Under the pieces are notes generated by a model. The model was not told the origin of the DNA and searched no databases. It worked only from the letters and a program-made list of their open reading frames with translations. From Richelia sp. SL_2_1 (GTDB lineage Bacteria > Cyanobacteriota > Cyanobacteriia > Cyanobacteriales > Nostocaceae), in NCBI GenBank assembly GCA_012033205.1, contig JAAUSO010000006.1:1-64000 (forward strand): a DNA stretch of 64,000 nt, read 5' to 3'. Positions 27,373 through 38,062 of this stretch are shown piece after piece (position 1 is the first letter of the stretch; each line of letters begins with the position of its first letter). A program made the position numbers and the translations under genes.

Positions 27373-28350
27373 ATTTGTTCATATATCTTCTTAAGTATCT
27401 TAAATAATTAATTAGATATTAAGCTAATTAGTATAAATAAGTCATTATTTATAAGTTTAAAATAGGCAAATATCTGACATTAAGTCTTGTTTATGACATC
27501 TATTTTTGAGAATAATTAAATTTATTTATTCAGTTCTCAGATGAATCACTCTGAAACTTTAACTGCTAGATAATTTAATTTATTGATTTTTATTTTGCAT
27601 TGTTTATTTATCAATTGTTCTCCAATTTAGCTGATGACAAATTTTTTCTGTAACTGCATAAAGTAGCTAAATACACATTTTAACCAAGTTTTAAGATTAA
27701 TTCTGCCAATTAGGCACCACTGTTTTTAATTATTTAGTTATCCTCAAGTTTTAGTTTTGACATTGAGGTAATTAAATGTACTACTTAAAGTAGTTCTAGC
27801 GAGCTATTGAACCTTGGCTAAATTTTAAGTTTTATGTAGAAAAAATTCTTTACATCTGTCACAAGAAGTAAATAATTTAATTGATTTGCCTTTTGTCCCA
27901 GGGAGAACAGTCTCTTCTCGTTAAATTACATAAATTAACTTGAGTATAAGTGGTAATAAAATTAAGCATGATGCCGATCAAAGCATTAAATTCAGCTTTT
28001 GTGACAGTTGATGGTCTATAAAGATAATATTCGTCGCTTTTTGCCAGTTGACTTGTACTGAATATGAGTTAATGTAAGAGCGGATTTATATTCTCAGTAT
28101 CTACCCTAAACTCGATTATCTAAATACCAAGTAAAATTTAACCAACAATAATCGGGAATTTTTTAGTTGCAAAGTGAATATTATGATACGGTACGACTTG
28201 TCTAGATGAACTACCATTTCCTAGGTAGCGATTTTCGAGATTTTCTGAATTGAAGACAATTGTAATATATAGTTTACAATACCATTTGATGAGAAAATCT
28301 AAAAAAAATATAAAAGAGATTAAAATGATTGTGGTGTTTGGAGGATAAAA
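27373..28350. other. Gap of about 980 bp without a supported gene
   Basis: Very AT-rich sequence between the divergent def and DUF1815 genes. No heptad repeats or long frames were seen. A weak ribosome-site-like GGAGGA precedes the GTG at 28351. Confidence 0.5.
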
Positions 28351-28698
28351 GTGTTTCTAAGATTAGCGCAACAACACCGACAATTTGTTCAAGACTTGGT
28401 TATGAACTTACAAGCCTTAGCAATTGTCCTTGAGAGACGGGGATATCCTGCGTCTTGTTATACTTGCGGCGACCAAATGAACAGTGCGTCATTTATGGTT
28501 AGTTTGGGAGAAAATCATCTGATTCGATTTTTAGTGTCCGATTATGGCATTACTTGGACTGAGATGCGTGACGATCGCGAATTAATGAAGTTGGAAGGTG
28601 CCGAAGCTGTCAACCAGCTACAGGAATTAGCGGATTTAGTCAAGCATCCACCAATGGAAGCTTCTGCTGGCGCTAAAACTCTTGTAAAACCCTACTAA
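28351..28698 (+). CDS. DUF1815-family protein
   Basis: A 115-residue soluble protein restricted to cyanobacteria, function unknown. Recognisable segments are FVQDLVMNLQALAIVLERRGY, SCYTCGDQMNSASFMVS, and FLVSDYGITWTEMRDDRELMKLEG. The two cysteines in CYTC might bind metal or form a disulfide. The GTG start at 28351 is supported by GGAGGA six bases upstream; an internal ATG (residue 18) is less likely. It stands alone between two roughly 1-kb AT-rich gaps. The family assignment is from memory of the pattern. Confidence 0.78.
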   Translation: MFLRLAQQHRQFVQDLVMNLQALAIVLERRGYPASCYTCGDQMNSASFMVSLGENHLIRFLVSDYGITWTEMRDDRELMKLEGAEAVNQLQELADLVKHPPMEASAGAKTLVKPY

Positions 28699-29686
28699 GT
28701 ATTGCTCGAGCAAGGTAGCCTCTATCAAGGTAATTTGAGAGTGACTTGTTCAGACCAAAAAAAGCGATATTTTAAGTTCATAGTTAATTTGAGCCAACCA
28801 TTAACTAAATATTTGTTCTAGTTCGCGTAGCAGCTTAAAATCAAGTGATGACACGGACATTGGTTGCTGAACTTGTTGCTATATCCATAGTTTGTCAAAT
28901 TAAAATTGACAAAGTAGAAGATTAGTGTTTCCTAAATGGCAGGATTTTTGTAGAAAATAGCAAATAGAGTCATTGTAGTTTTGATTCGGGCAAATGTAAT
29001 TGAGGCTACCAACTCCAATACTCAAAATCTGGGGCATCTTGTATAAATGGGTTTCTAATTTTATTAGAAGAATGTATAACTTATTTTTATCTGTGTTCAC
29101 AATTTTCTGATTCTGAAGTAATCATTAAAAGATATTTTTGCTTCAGAAAAGAAAATAAGTAGGCATAAAACAAGTTTAGGAGTTTTATATGTCAAATTGC
29201 GATCGCCTCTGAACAGGTGCTTGTTGGTGAAGCTTTTCGGGCAATGTTAGGTGTTAATTTATGATGCGAATCACTACAGATACAACTAGTCATTTAAAGT
29301 GAATAGTACTAAGTATAACGGTGCTGTGTAATTGGATTTACACAAAACTATTGTATTCTATAATACTGTTGAAATCAAACATTTTCAACAGAATACTTTG
29401 ATTTTCCCTTCCAAATTCATGCTTGTAGAGTTTATTAGCACTATTTTGATTAAAATATAAGTTTAAAATTTAAGAAAATATTAAGCTTGAAACAATTATC
29501 GTATTTTAGTTTTAAAGCCGCAACAAATAATTAATCAATTGGATATCTTGCCAATCGGTCAAAGAGTATTGTAATTATAATCATGAGAAAATAACGAAGA
29601 ATCCTGTAAAAGCGAACGGGATTAATTATTTTGTTATTACAAACTAATAAAGAAAGTCCTGCCAGCATCTGCAAAGAAACCTTAAG
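28699..29686. other. Gap of 988 bp without a supported gene
   Basis: AT-rich. A short open stretch near 29197-29260 reads AIASEQVLVGEAFRAMLGVNL before a stop and might be a coding remnant, but has no start or family match. Nothing else was recognised. Confidence 0.45.
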
Positions 29687-30187
29687 ATGTCCGAAGAAAA
29701 ATCAGATAAACCACAACTACCTCCTACTGGAGCTATCGACAATCAATATTTACACGCATCTGAAAACTGGTTTGAATATCCTGTGAGAGTTCAACCTCAT
29801 CACACCGATTATGCTGGTGTTGTGTGGCATGGTAATTATCTTGCTTGGATGGAAGAAGCCAGAATAGAGTGCTTACGCTCCATTGGGATTGAATATACCG
29901 ATTTAGTAACTTTAGGCTGCGAGTTACCCGTAGTAGAAATGTCCATACGCTATCATAAATCACTTCAGTTGGGTAAGGCTGCTGTAGTCAAAACTCGTAT
30001 GGAAGAAGTCACAGGGGTTCGCATCAATTGGGATTATGCGATTCAATCAACCGATAAGCAAGATTTATATGTCAGTGCCAAAGTTACCCTAGTGGCAATG
30101 GACAGGGAAAAAGGTAAAATAATGCGTCAGTTACCTCCTGGAGTGAAAGAGGTTTTTGCAAGGCTTTCTGCATCGAAGAAGAGTTAG
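29687..30187 (+). CDS. Acyl-CoA thioesterase, hotdog fold (4HBT/YbgC type)
   Basis: A 166-residue single-hotdog thioesterase. The active-site segment HHTDYAGVVWHGNYLAWMEEAR (given here in two parts: HHTDYAGVV and WHGNYLAWMEEAR) contains the aspartate and the NYL helix start of the 4-hydroxybenzoyl-CoA thioesterase family. The first 30 residues are a polar extension. The substrate is unknown; in cyanobacteria a related enzyme hydrolyses DHNA-CoA in phylloquinone synthesis, but this protein cannot be assigned to that step by eye. It converges with dxr across a repeat-filled gap. Confidence 0.87.
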   Translation: MSEEKSDKPQLPPTGAIDNQYLHASENWFEYPVRVQPHHTDYAGVVWHGNYLAWMEEARIECLRSIGIEYTDLVTLGCELPVVEMSIRYHKSLQLGKAAVVKTRMEEVTGVRINWDYAIQSTDKQDLYVSAKVTLVAMDREKGKIMRQLPPGVKEVFARLSASKKS

Positions 30188-30239
30188 TACCATCAGGGAT
30201 TTTGGATTTGAGATTTGAGATTTTGGATTCAAAGAGTGA

Positions 30240-30361
30240 GGAGTTAGTACCACCGGAGTTAATTAACAACCAACAACTAACAACTAACCACTAACAACCA
30301 ACCACTAACAACCAACAACCAACAACCAACCACTAACAACCAACCACTAACAACCAACAAC
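30240..30361. repeat. STRR tract, AACAACC/AACCACT heptads
   Basis: About fifteen heptads of CAACAAC, CTAACAA and CCACTAA type fill the gap between two convergent genes. It is not a CRISPR array: units are 7 bp with no spacers. Confidence 0.9.
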
Positions 30362-30375
30362 GTCAACTGTCAAAT

Positions 30376-31572
30376 TTATCGCATCGAAATTACTGTTGGT
30401 GTATGTTGTAAAGTTTCAGCAGCAGTGGTTACTTCTTGTCTTGACCATTTATCCGCTGTCAAAATATCATCTAAATTAGGATGTAAATGATTGTTTTGAG
30501 AATGGCGATCGCAAACTGTTTCGATACAGCGGGGAATATCTAAAAAGTGAATTTTCTCTTCTAAGAATAAAGCTACGGCTTGTTCGTTAGCAGCATTTAA
30601 AACTGCTGGCATTGAGCCACCAGCCCTACCAGCAGCGTAAGCTAACTGCATACAGGGATACTTTTGATGATTAGGTTCGCGGAATGTCAAGGAACCTGCT
30701 TTAACTAAATCCAAACGTTCCCAGTCAGTGTAAATACGTTCTGGATAAGATAAAGCATACAGCAAAGGTAAACGCATATCAGCCCAACCCAACTGAGCTA
30801 AAACAGAAGTATCTTGTAACTCAATTAAAGAATGAATAATGCTTTGGGGATGAATGACAATTTCAATGTCATCGTAATCTAAACTAAATAAGTAGTGCGC
30901 TTCAATTACTTCCAATCCCTTATTCATCAAAGTTGCCGAATCTACAGTAATTTTACGTCCCATTGACCAATTAGGATGTTTAGTTGCATCAGCCACTGTA
31001 ACTTCTGCTAATTTTTCTACATCCCAATCACGGAAAGCACCACCGGAAGCTGTCAGGATAATTTTGCGTAAACTACCTTCTGGAATGCCTTGTAAACATT
31101 GAAATATCGCGGAATGTTCGGAATCTGCCGGTAATAATTTTACTCCATGTTTTTCTATTAAAGGTAAAACTACGGGTGCGCCAGCAATTAAAGTTTCTTT
31201 ATTTGCCAAAGCAATATCTTTACCCGCTTCAATGGCAGCAATGGTAGGTAACAATCCAGCACAGCCGACAATACCAGTAACTACAGTGTCAGCTTCTGCA
31301 CAACGAGCAACTTCAATCACACCCGCTTCCCCCGCGAGTAAAGTTGGCTGGGGTTGAATATCTTTTATTGCCTCTTTGAGTTGTGGTAATTTATCTTCAT
31401 CACAAATTGCCACTATACTCGGTCGAAACTGCCGAATCTGAGATGCTAATAATTCTACATTGCGCCCTGCGGCTAATCCCACAATCCGAAACTGTTGGGG
31501 ATATTGACTAACAATATCTAAAGTTTGAGTACCAATAGAACCAGTAGAACCAATAAGACTGATAGTTTTCAC
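30376..31572 (-). CDS. dxr: 1-deoxy-D-xylulose 5-phosphate reductoisomerase
   Basis: Second enzyme of the methylerythritol phosphate pathway; converts DXP to MEP with NADPH, feeding carotenoids, phytol and quinones. The 398-residue length is standard. Visible motifs are GSTGSIG (8-14, NADPH binding), [23 protein letters not shown] (metal-binding Asp and Glu), [12 protein letters not shown], and [18 protein letters not shown]. The stop lies 15 bp from the heptad tract. No operon partner is evident; upstream is a REP-B element. Confidence 0.97.
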   Translation of the reverse strand: MKTISLIGSTGSIGTQTLDIVSQYPQQFRIVGLAAGRNVELLASQIRQFRPSIVAICDEDKLPQLKEAIKDIQPQPTLLAGEAGVIEVARCAEADTVVTGIVGCAGLLPTIAAIEAGKDIALANKETLIAGAPVVLPLIEKHGVKLLPADSEHSAIFQCLQGIPEGSLRKIILTASGGAFRDWDVEKLAEVTVADATKHPNWSMGRKITVDSATLMNKGLEVIEAHYLFSLDYDDIEIVIHPQSIIHSLIELQDTSVLAQLGWADMRLPLLYALSYPERIYTDWERLDLVKAGSLTFREPNHQKYPCMQLAYAAGRAGGSMPAVLNAANEQAVALFLEEKIHFLDIPRCIETVCDRHSQNNHLHPNLDDILTADKWSRQEVTTAAETLQHTPTVISMR

Positions 31573-31683
31573 AATTTTATTAAGTAATTAACAGACAACT
31601 TTACTATAAATTGTCTGGGGCTTGAAGAATAGGGGATGGGGAGATGGGGAGACAAAGGGAGACAAGGCGAAATCAAGGATATT

Positions 31684-31741
31684 TAAACCCACTGAGGTGG
31701 GTTTTGATTGTGTAGCCGCGACTTCTAGCCGCCAGGTAAAG
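31684..31741. repeat. REP-B repeat (copy 1)
   Basis: A hairpin AAACCCAC-TGAG-GTGGGTTT (31684-31703) is followed by TGTAGCCGCGACTTCTAG and CCGCCAGGTAAAGTTTA. The second part recurs, diverged, at 39663-39697. This combination is a dispersed intergenic repeat type of cyanobacteria. Confidence 0.7.
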
Positions 31742-31880
31742 TTTACTTTTATCTCGTCATCCCCGTTGGGGATATTTAACAATGGGCTTTTTCGCGGTTT
31801 TACTTACTACTTTTTCTCTCAGATTTGCTCAGAAATTGTGGGTAGGGTAGATGAGAAAAGAAAGGATAAATAAATAACTG

Positions 31881-33665
31881 CTAATTGTTAACAGTATTTA
31901 AAATACATTTAGCATCTAGCACTGTAAAATTTTGAACTTTTGCAACGGTGCAATTTGGTATTGTTTGGGATAAAGCTGGAAGATTCTTTTGGTGCAATCT
32001 GTCAAAAATATCTTTGGTTATTTTGACTAATATATCTTGGTTGAGATTACTTTTATAATATTGTTTTAGGAAAAGATTATTTTGAATATATTCGGGAATG
32101 AATGCTTCAGATTCTAATAGCCAGTAATCTACTCCATATTTTTGAATAAAAGTTGTTACATCCAAAAGATTTTCACTATATTGAGCCTGAATTAAGTCTA
32201 TAACTCGCTGGCGAAATTGACTATAATAACCAAAGTGATACGGAACTGCATATTCTCTACCTACTAAAATAGAACGTTGGGAAAATGCAGGTAAATTATC
32301 AGCTTCTCTTGCAATAGAAGCGATGAGAATATCTTTTGGTTGTTTTTGGAAAAACTCATATAAAGCCGGTACGGAACCTTCTTGATAAGCAGTTTTAGGA
32401 AAGTTTTTCACAAAAACTGGATAATAGAAGAGCAGTCCAATAGCGATAAAACTTATTAAAAACGACGAAAAAAACTTTCGTAAATGTGGATGAAAGTAAG
32501 AATTACCCCCTGTATTAAAACTACTTAAAATAGCTTCAATAATAGCAGAAAAAACAATAGCTGCCGATACGGCTAAAATAACCCGAAAACTATGGTCAGT
32601 ATAGCGGCTGGGAAGATAAAACTTAAACAAAAATAGATGAGCTAAAACGAACATTCCTACTGATACAATCAGCAATTGAATTAAAATGATTATCTCCCTT
32701 TGAATCTTTGCTAACAAAGGGAATTTTGCCGGAAATAATCTCATTAACGGGAGAAAAAAAGCAGCGATTAAAGTAACAGGAGAAAATGCATAAGGAGCAA
32801 ACATTCCGCTACGTCCACTAAGAAAATAATCTACAAGATTTTCCCGAAAAAAAGCAGTCCTTCCTCCCCACCAAAATTCTGGTAATTGCTTGGCTTGAGC
32901 TACAGTAATTACTGGTCCAAATTCCGGTGATTTGAGAGCATAAGGTAACATAACTAAAAATGCGACTACTATTCCTACTACAGAAAATAAATAATTATTT
33001 TGTCCAGAAAAACGCAAGCGTCCATCACTCCAATCCCACAGTCGTACAATTAGAATTCCCACACAAATAAACACATACTGGGGATAAAAAATTCCTAAAA
33101 GTACAATTACAGCCAAACAAGGGAGCAAAGATTTTCGCGATAAATAATATAAAAATGCTAGCAAAAACAGATAGGTAAAAGCCCTAGCTGTTCCAGAAGA
33201 TAAATCATCCTTCATCCAAATATTTTGATTGAATATCAATGTGGATAAAAAAGCAGTAAATGGTAAAGGTATTATTTGTAAGCTGAAACCAAAGCAGTAA
33301 ATAGTTGTCAAAATTCCCAAAATTGATGGGATAAGTTTATTCAAAAATAATGGACTAATACCGAAAAAAGCAAAAGTTTTATAAAGACTAGAGTATCCAA
33401 ATGGTGCAACAGACTGAAAATAATCCGCAATCAAATCGTTAGGAAATAAATTTGGATCTACATAGCGCATCATCCAAAATACGTGCTGTCTCGCATCATC
33501 CTGTACGACATACTCGCTGCTAAAAGCTTGTTGCAATGCTAATATTGCGTAAACAATTGAGACAGTTATGCTCAAAGTAAACCAAAATATTATTTGTTTT
33601 TTCGAGATATGATTACGGGTAAAAAATGATTTATGTAAGCGTGAGATTGATGGATATGTCAACAT
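31881..33665 (-). CDS. Multi-pass membrane protein, GT-C glycosyltransferase-like
   Basis: A 594-residue integral membrane protein with about a dozen hydrophobic helices. After the first helix comes VVQDDARQHVFWMMRY, where the acidic pair in the first external loop resembles the catalytic loop of GT-C (lipid-phosphate-sugar) glycosyltransferases. A C-terminal soluble region of about 150 residues follows. No specific family is certain. It stands back to back with a methyltransferase/GtrB-like cluster of glycan genes, which supports a role in surface glycan synthesis. Some members of such families are annotated only as hypothetical. Confidence 0.65.
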   Translation of the reverse strand: MLTYPSISRLHKSFFTRNHISKKQIIFWFTLSITVSIVYAILALQQAFSSEYVVQDDARQHVFWMMRYVDPNLFPNDLIADYFQSVAPFGYSSLYKTFAFFGISPLFLNKLIPSILGILTTIYCFGFSLQIIPLPFTAFLSTLIFNQNIWMKDDLSSGTARAFTYLFLLAFLYYLSRKSLLPCLAVIVLLGIFYPQYVFICVGILIVRLWDWSDGRLRFSGQNNYLFSVVGIVVAFLVMLPYALKSPEFGPVITVAQAKQLPEFWWGGRTAFFRENLVDYFLSGRSGMFAPYAFSPVTLIAAFFLPLMRLFPAKFPLLAKIQREIIILIQLLIVSVGMFVLAHLFLFKFYLPSRYTDHSFRVILAVSAAIVFSAIIEAILSSFNTGGNSYFHPHLRKFFSSFLISFIAIGLLFYYPVFVKNFPKTAYQEGSVPALYEFFQKQPKDILIASIAREADNLPAFSQRSILVGREYAVPYHFGYYSQFRQRVIDLIQAQYSENLLDVTTFIQKYGVDYWLLESEAFIPEYIQNNLFLKQYYKSNLNQDILVKITKDIFDRLHQKNLPALSQTIPNCTVAKVQNFTVLDAKCILNTVNN

Positions 33666-33883
33666 AGATTATAGATTCGATATTTATTTTTATTGCTTTT
33701 TGCAGATAAGTAGAAATGAGAAAATATCTTAAAAAATATCGCTTTTCATTGAATTTGCTCGCAAAAATAATTTATAGGAGATTCTACCACGAGAAAGCTC
33801 TTAAAAACTTGTGATTTTGCAGAAAATATGTATTTGATGATACTTGGAAACTGATTATAATTTGGGTAGCTGGAGAAAAGCTT

Positions 33884-34627
33884 ATGGAAAAAGACTTTTA
33901 TCTACAGTATGCATCTGTAGAAGATAAACATTGGTGGTTTGTAGCGCGTCGTCGAATTATCGAAAAAGTAATTCTAAGACTAAATTTACCAAAAAATGCT
34001 CAAATATTAGAAGCTGGTTGCGGTACGGGTGGTAATCTACAAATGTTATCCCGTCACGGACAAGTTGCGGCGATGGAATTAGATAAAATGGCTTGTCAAC
34101 TAGCAAATCAACGGCAAGTAACTCACGTTAAACAAGGCAGTCTCCCCGATGATATTCCTTTCACTTCCCACCATGACTTAATTTTGATACTGGATGTGAT
34201 AGAACATCTTGATGATGATTTATCAGCACTCAAGGCTTTGTATTATAAACTAAAGCCTGGAGGCTATTTATTAGTAACAGTTCCTGCTTATAAGTTTTTG
34301 TGGAGCGAACACGATGAAATTAACCATCACAAACGCCGTTATCGATTAACAAGTTTAAAACGTGTGGTAAAAACAGCAGGCTATGAAATAGGTTACGGAA
34401 GTTATTTTAATACTTTTTTGTTCCCTGTAGTGGCTATCGTCAGAATTTTAGGAACACTGTTACCAAAACAAAACAAAAATCAACTCAATAGTGATTTAGT
34501 ATTACCATCGAAACCAGTTAATCAATTTTTTCAATGGTTATTTGCCAGCGAACGTCATTTTATCAATAGACTTTCTCTACCTTTTGGTGTATCTGTTTTA
34601 TTATTGGCGCAAAAACCACATATATAA
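33884..34627 (+). CDS. Class I SAM-dependent methyltransferase
   Basis: A 247-residue methyltransferase. The SAM-binding glycine loop ILEAGCGTGGN is at about 45-55, the acidic residue MELDK follows, and LILILDVIEHLDDD is the post-motif region typical of UbiE/COQ5-like and glycan-modifying enzymes. The C-terminal part contains a hydrophobic stretch. GGAG sits about eight bases upstream of the ATG. The GtrB-like glycosyltransferase starts 38 bp downstream, so they are probably co-transcribed and the target is likely a lipid-linked sugar or similar; this is inference. Confidence 0.9.
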   Translation: MEKDFYLQYASVEDKHWWFVARRRIIEKVILRLNLPKNAQILEAGCGTGGNLQMLSRHGQVAAMELDKMACQLANQRQVTHVKQGSLPDDIPFTSHHDLILILDVIEHLDDDLSALKALYYKLKPGGYLLVTVPAYKFLWSEHDEINHHKRRYRLTSLKRVVKTAGYEIGYGSYFNTFLFPVVAIVRILGTLLPKQNKNQLNSDLVLPSKPVNQFFQWLFASERHFINRLSLPFGVSVLLLAQKPHI

Positions 34628-34665
34628 TTGTTGATTAATAATCAGTCATTGATAATTAATTACAC

Positions 34666-35625
34666 ATGACTCAACCTATAGTTTCGATTGTAATCCCAAT
34701 TTACAATGAAGAAGAAAATATACCTGAACTTTATCGTCGTCTACAAACTGTTATCGAACAGTTGGATGGTGAAACAGAATTAATTTTTGTTGATGATGGT
34801 AGTCGCGATAATTCTCTAAATTTAATGCGCGAAATTCATGACCGCGATTACCATTTTAATTATATAAGTTTAGCTCGTAATTTTGGTCATCAAATAGCTG
34901 TAACTGCTGGTTTAAACTTTGTTCGCGGTAAAGTTGTAATTGTGATGGATGCTGATTTACAAGACCCACCAGAACTAATTTTACCAATGATTGAAAAATG
35001 GCAACAAGGTTATCAAGTAGTTTATGCTCAACGTCTATCTCGTAAAAAAGAAACTGTTTTAAAACGGTTTACAGCTTATGCATTTTATCGTATTTTGAGA
35101 CGTTTAGCGGATGTAAATATACCCCCCGATACTGGAGATTTCTGCTTGATGGATCGAGAAGTAGTTGATATTTTAAATTCTATGCCAGAACGCAATCGTT
35201 ATATACGTGGTTTGCGTGCTTGGGTAGGTTTTCGACAAACAGCAATCACATTTGAAAGAGACCCACGTTTTGCTGGTAAAGTAAAGTATTCTTTCGCCAA
35301 ATCTTGGGCTTTAGCTATTAATGGAATTATTTCTTTTTCCAGAGTTCCGTTAAAACTTGCTACTTATTTAGGAATGCTTTCAGCAGGTGTCGCTTTATTA
35401 ATGATATTTTTAGTTTTATATTGGCGTTTATTTGGTTTGGCTTCTCCTTTAATTGGTTATACATTAATTACAATTGCGCTGTTTTTCTTAGGTTCAGTAC
35501 AGTTATTTTGTATTGGTATTTTAGGGGAATATATTGGTAGAATTTACGAAGAAGTTAAAGGTCGTCCGATTTATACAGTAAAAGAAATTAGAGGAATTGT
35601 AAATAGGAAAAGAGTTAAAAGTTAG
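34666..35625 (+). CDS. GtrB/DPM1-like family 2 glycosyltransferase
   Basis: A 319-residue polyprenyl-phosphate glycosyltransferase. The GT-A domain shows [28 protein letters not shown] and [10 protein letters not shown] (metal-binding); [14 protein letters not shown] is the acceptor region. Two C-terminal transmembrane helices (about 235-255 and 265-290) anchor it, as in GtrB and ArnC. It transfers a sugar from a nucleotide donor to a lipid phosphate on the inner leaflet. The adjacent SMR-like carrier and DUF2079/PIG-V membrane proteins could flip and use that lipid-linked sugar. Confidence 0.93.
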   Translation: MTQPIVSIVIPIYNEEENIPELYRRLQTVIEQLDGETELIFVDDGSRDNSLNLMREIHDRDYHFNYISLARNFGHQIAVTAGLNFVRGKVVIVMDADLQDPPELILPMIEKWQQGYQVVYAQRLSRKKETVLKRFTAYAFYRILRRLADVNIPPDTGDFCLMDREVVDILNSMPERNRYIRGLRAWVGFRQTAITFERDPRFAGKVKYSFAKSWALAINGIISFSRVPLKLATYLGMLSAGVALLMIFLVLYWRLFGLASPLIGYTLITIALFFLGSVQLFCIGILGEYIGRIYEEVKGRPIYTVKEIRGIVNRKRVKS

Positions 35626-35633
35626 GAATTGTA

Positions 35634-35655
35634 GAGACGTTATATATAACGTCTC
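35634..35655. repeat. Perfect 22-bp palindrome
   Basis: GAGACGTTATATATAACGTCTC is its own reverse complement. It lies nine bases after the stop of the GtrB-like gene. Palindromes with the same GAGACGT/ACGTCTC arms are dispersed repeats in cyanobacteria; it may also attenuate transcription into the next gene. Confidence 0.75.
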
Positions 35656-35751
35656 CCAAAGATTCGAGGAAAACGAACCACTAAGAATTAAGAGTTAATA
35701 ATTTTAAGTTAAAAATCGCGATAAATCAATCTAAAATCCAAAATCGATAAT

Positions 35752-36120
35752 ATGTCTTGGCAAGAATTTTGTTTGTTACTGTTGTCAGTTTCTGCAAGTG
35801 TAATGGGACAATTATTTTTAAAAATCGGTGCGGCAAAATTAGGAAGAGTTGATGTAGAAAATGCAGTTAAACAAATTTTGGGAATTATTACAACCCCGGA
35901 ATTATTAATCGGTTTAGCTTGTTATGGTATTGGTGCTGTTATTTATATACTTTTGCTAACTAGAGTTAATTTGAGTGTAGCTGGACCTTCAGCATCTTTA
36001 GTTTATGTGTTTTCGGTATTGCTGGGCTATTTTATTTTTAAAGAATCTATTCCTTTAACTCGTCTTATGGGTTTAAGTTTGATTGTTTGTGGTGTGATAT
36101 TAGTAGTTTGGCAAAAGTAA
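35752..36120 (+). CDS. SMR/EamA-like small transporter (ArnE/F-like flippase subunit)
   Basis: A 122-residue, four-helix membrane protein with the small multidrug resistance/EamA fold: LLLLSVSASVMGQLFLKIG, GIGAVIYILLLTRVNLSVAGP, and a terminal IVCGVILVVWQK. Proteins of this size next to GtrB/ArnC-type glycosyltransferases are often lipid-linked-sugar flippases (ArnE/ArnF, which pair as heterodimers). Only one such gene is seen here, so it would need to act as a homodimer. The substrate is inferred from context, not from residues. Confidence 0.8.
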   Translation: MSWQEFCLLLLSVSASVMGQLFLKIGAAKLGRVDVENAVKQILGIITTPELLIGLACYGIGAVIYILLLTRVNLSVAGPSASLVYVFSVLLGYFIFKESIPLTRLMGLSLIVCGVILVVWQK

Positions 36121-36240
36121 CTATAAGTACTCGTGCAAAATAAATTAAACATTTCGTTTAGTCCGTGAAGAGGGAAAAGGGAAGAGGGGAGCCTTATATA
36201 ACTCACGAGTAATTATATAAATAATTTTGCGTAAGTACTT

Positions 36241-36370
36241 ATTAGGACTTATGCAACTGGGATCTTTTCTTGTAGGGTGCTGTAACTTAGAAATTCTGAA
36301 CGTAGTAATAAGAAGCCTGTGGTGTCACGCACCAACCACCGATTGTGACACTTGCGGCTATTCCTGTATA
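36241..36370. repeat. Dispersed intergenic repeat with GTGTCAC inverted arms
   Basis: The segment has the flavour of a repeat common in Nostocales (GACTTATGCAACTGGG then TAGGGTGCTGT and CACGCACCAACCACC). GTGTCAC and GTGACAC (about 36326-36352) form a perfect 7-bp stem. It fills the gap before the DUF2079 gene. Confidence 0.45.
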
Positions 36371-36454
36371 TATCTCAGTAAAAATAATTAAAAGAGTGTC
36401 ACAAAGACTGATAATCAATAATTAGATCAAAATTGAGACTAAAGGTCACTTCGG

Positions 36455-37870
36455 ATGACAAAAAAACTAAATCAATATACTGTTATTGGTTGGATGGTTG
36501 CTTTGAGTTCCTTAATCCTTTTTGCTTGTAGTAGTTTGCGACACGCACTGTTTCAATCTACAGCTCTGGATTTAGCTGTATTCGACCAATGGATTTATTT
36601 AGCCAGTATTGATGCACCACCGATTTCTTAACTGTTAAATTTTCATTTACTGGGGGATCATGCAGCCTTCATTTTATATGCAATCGCTTTACTATATAAG
36701 ATAATTCCTAACGTACATTGGCTCTTTGCAATACAAGCTATTGCTTTATCAGCAGGAGCATTACCAATATATGCTTTGAGCTTACAAAGTGGCTTATCCC
36801 CTGTTTATGCAAGAGCAGTTGCTTTATGTTATTTACTTTATCCAGCGTTATTTAACAGCAATTTTTTTACCGATTTTCGTCCCGAAGCAATTGCAGTACC
36901 TGCATCACTTTGGGCAATATTAGCAGGAATTACTGGTAAAACTTGGCAATTAATTGCAGCTGTAATTTTGATTTTAAGCTGTAAAGAAATTTTGAGCTTA
37001 ACCGTAATTGCATTAGGACTTTGGTTTTGGTTAGTTGCAAAAAAACGATTATATGGTTGGGGATGTATCATATTTGGGATAGTTTGGTTCGTTATGACAA
37101 TTGGCTATTTAGTGCCAATGCTCAGAGCAGGTGAGGCTGGAGGTGTGGTATTTTATGCAACTCTGGGAAATTCACCGTCAGAAATTCTCTCCAATATTTT
37201 TACTAACCCAGGTTTAATTTTAAGTAAGTTTTTCGCTACAGATACAGTTTTTTATTACTTTTTACTTGTGGTACCAGTAATTATTGGATTGCGCTGGCAG
37301 CAAGCAATGATACTATTACCAGCATTACCAATGCTGTTGCTAAATATATTATCAGATTATTTTGCACAAAGAGATTTAATTCATCATTACTCATTACCTA
37401 TTTTTCCATTTATTATTGTTTGGCTATTGCACTCCGTACAACAGTATAAACGACGAAAACAAAGACGCTGGTTGACTCCAAAATTGTTAATTACTTGGGC
37501 GTTGATAGCTTTTTTAGTGTTGGCAAAGTACGGATATTTTTGGTCGCGATATTTGAATAAATTGGATACTTGGCAAGCTACGCGAGAAGCTGTGAGTCAA
37601 GTTAAAACTAAAGGTAGTGTTTTAGCTACCTCAGCTATTGCACCTCATTTAGCTCATCGAAAATTAATTGAGTTAACAAATACCGATTTACCACCAACAG
37701 ATTTAACTAAATATGACTATATATTGCTCAATCTCCGCCATCCTGGCTGGTCAAGTAATAAAGATTTTGTCACAAATTTAATAAATCAACTTAAAAACAA
37801 CCAAAAATTTAATTTACACTATCAACATGATGATGTTTACTTGTTTGTAAAGCTTTCCGATCTTAAGTAG
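36455..37870 (+). pseudogene. DUF2079 membrane protein interrupted by an in-frame stop
   Basis: From ATG 36455 the frame reads MTKKLNQYTVIGWM...SLRHALFQS...LDLAVFDQWIY to APPIS, then TAA at 36629-36631. The same frame continues at once with LLNFHLLGDHAAFILY and stays open to 37870, with about ten hydrophobic helices and a soluble C-terminal domain. This matches DUF2079, predicted GT-C-like membrane proteins of glycan clusters. The stop can be explained by one base change (for instance TCA to TAA). Downstream translation could begin at 36776, but that would lack the first helix and the conserved acidic loop FDQ. It is therefore probably a nonfunctional or mis-sequenced gene of about 471 codons. 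Confidence 0.78.
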
Positions 37871-38062
37871 GTCAGCACGGAAAATTATCATTGAGACAAG
37901 GCAAAAGGCTGTCTTGGTTTAAGATTGATTTACATTTCTTTATATAGCGCTATTTTTTTGTGCCAGCTTACTTAAGTTTGGAATTTTAGATTAGAAAATA
38001 ATCTCTTGGTTTTCAAAGTAAACAATTTTTATTCAAACCTAAAATCCAAAATCTAAAATAGA

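Noticed and set aside
30240-30361. Possible CRISPR-like repeat array
   Set aside because: Units are 7 bp in direct tandem without unique spacers, and no cas genes are nearby; it is an STRR tract.
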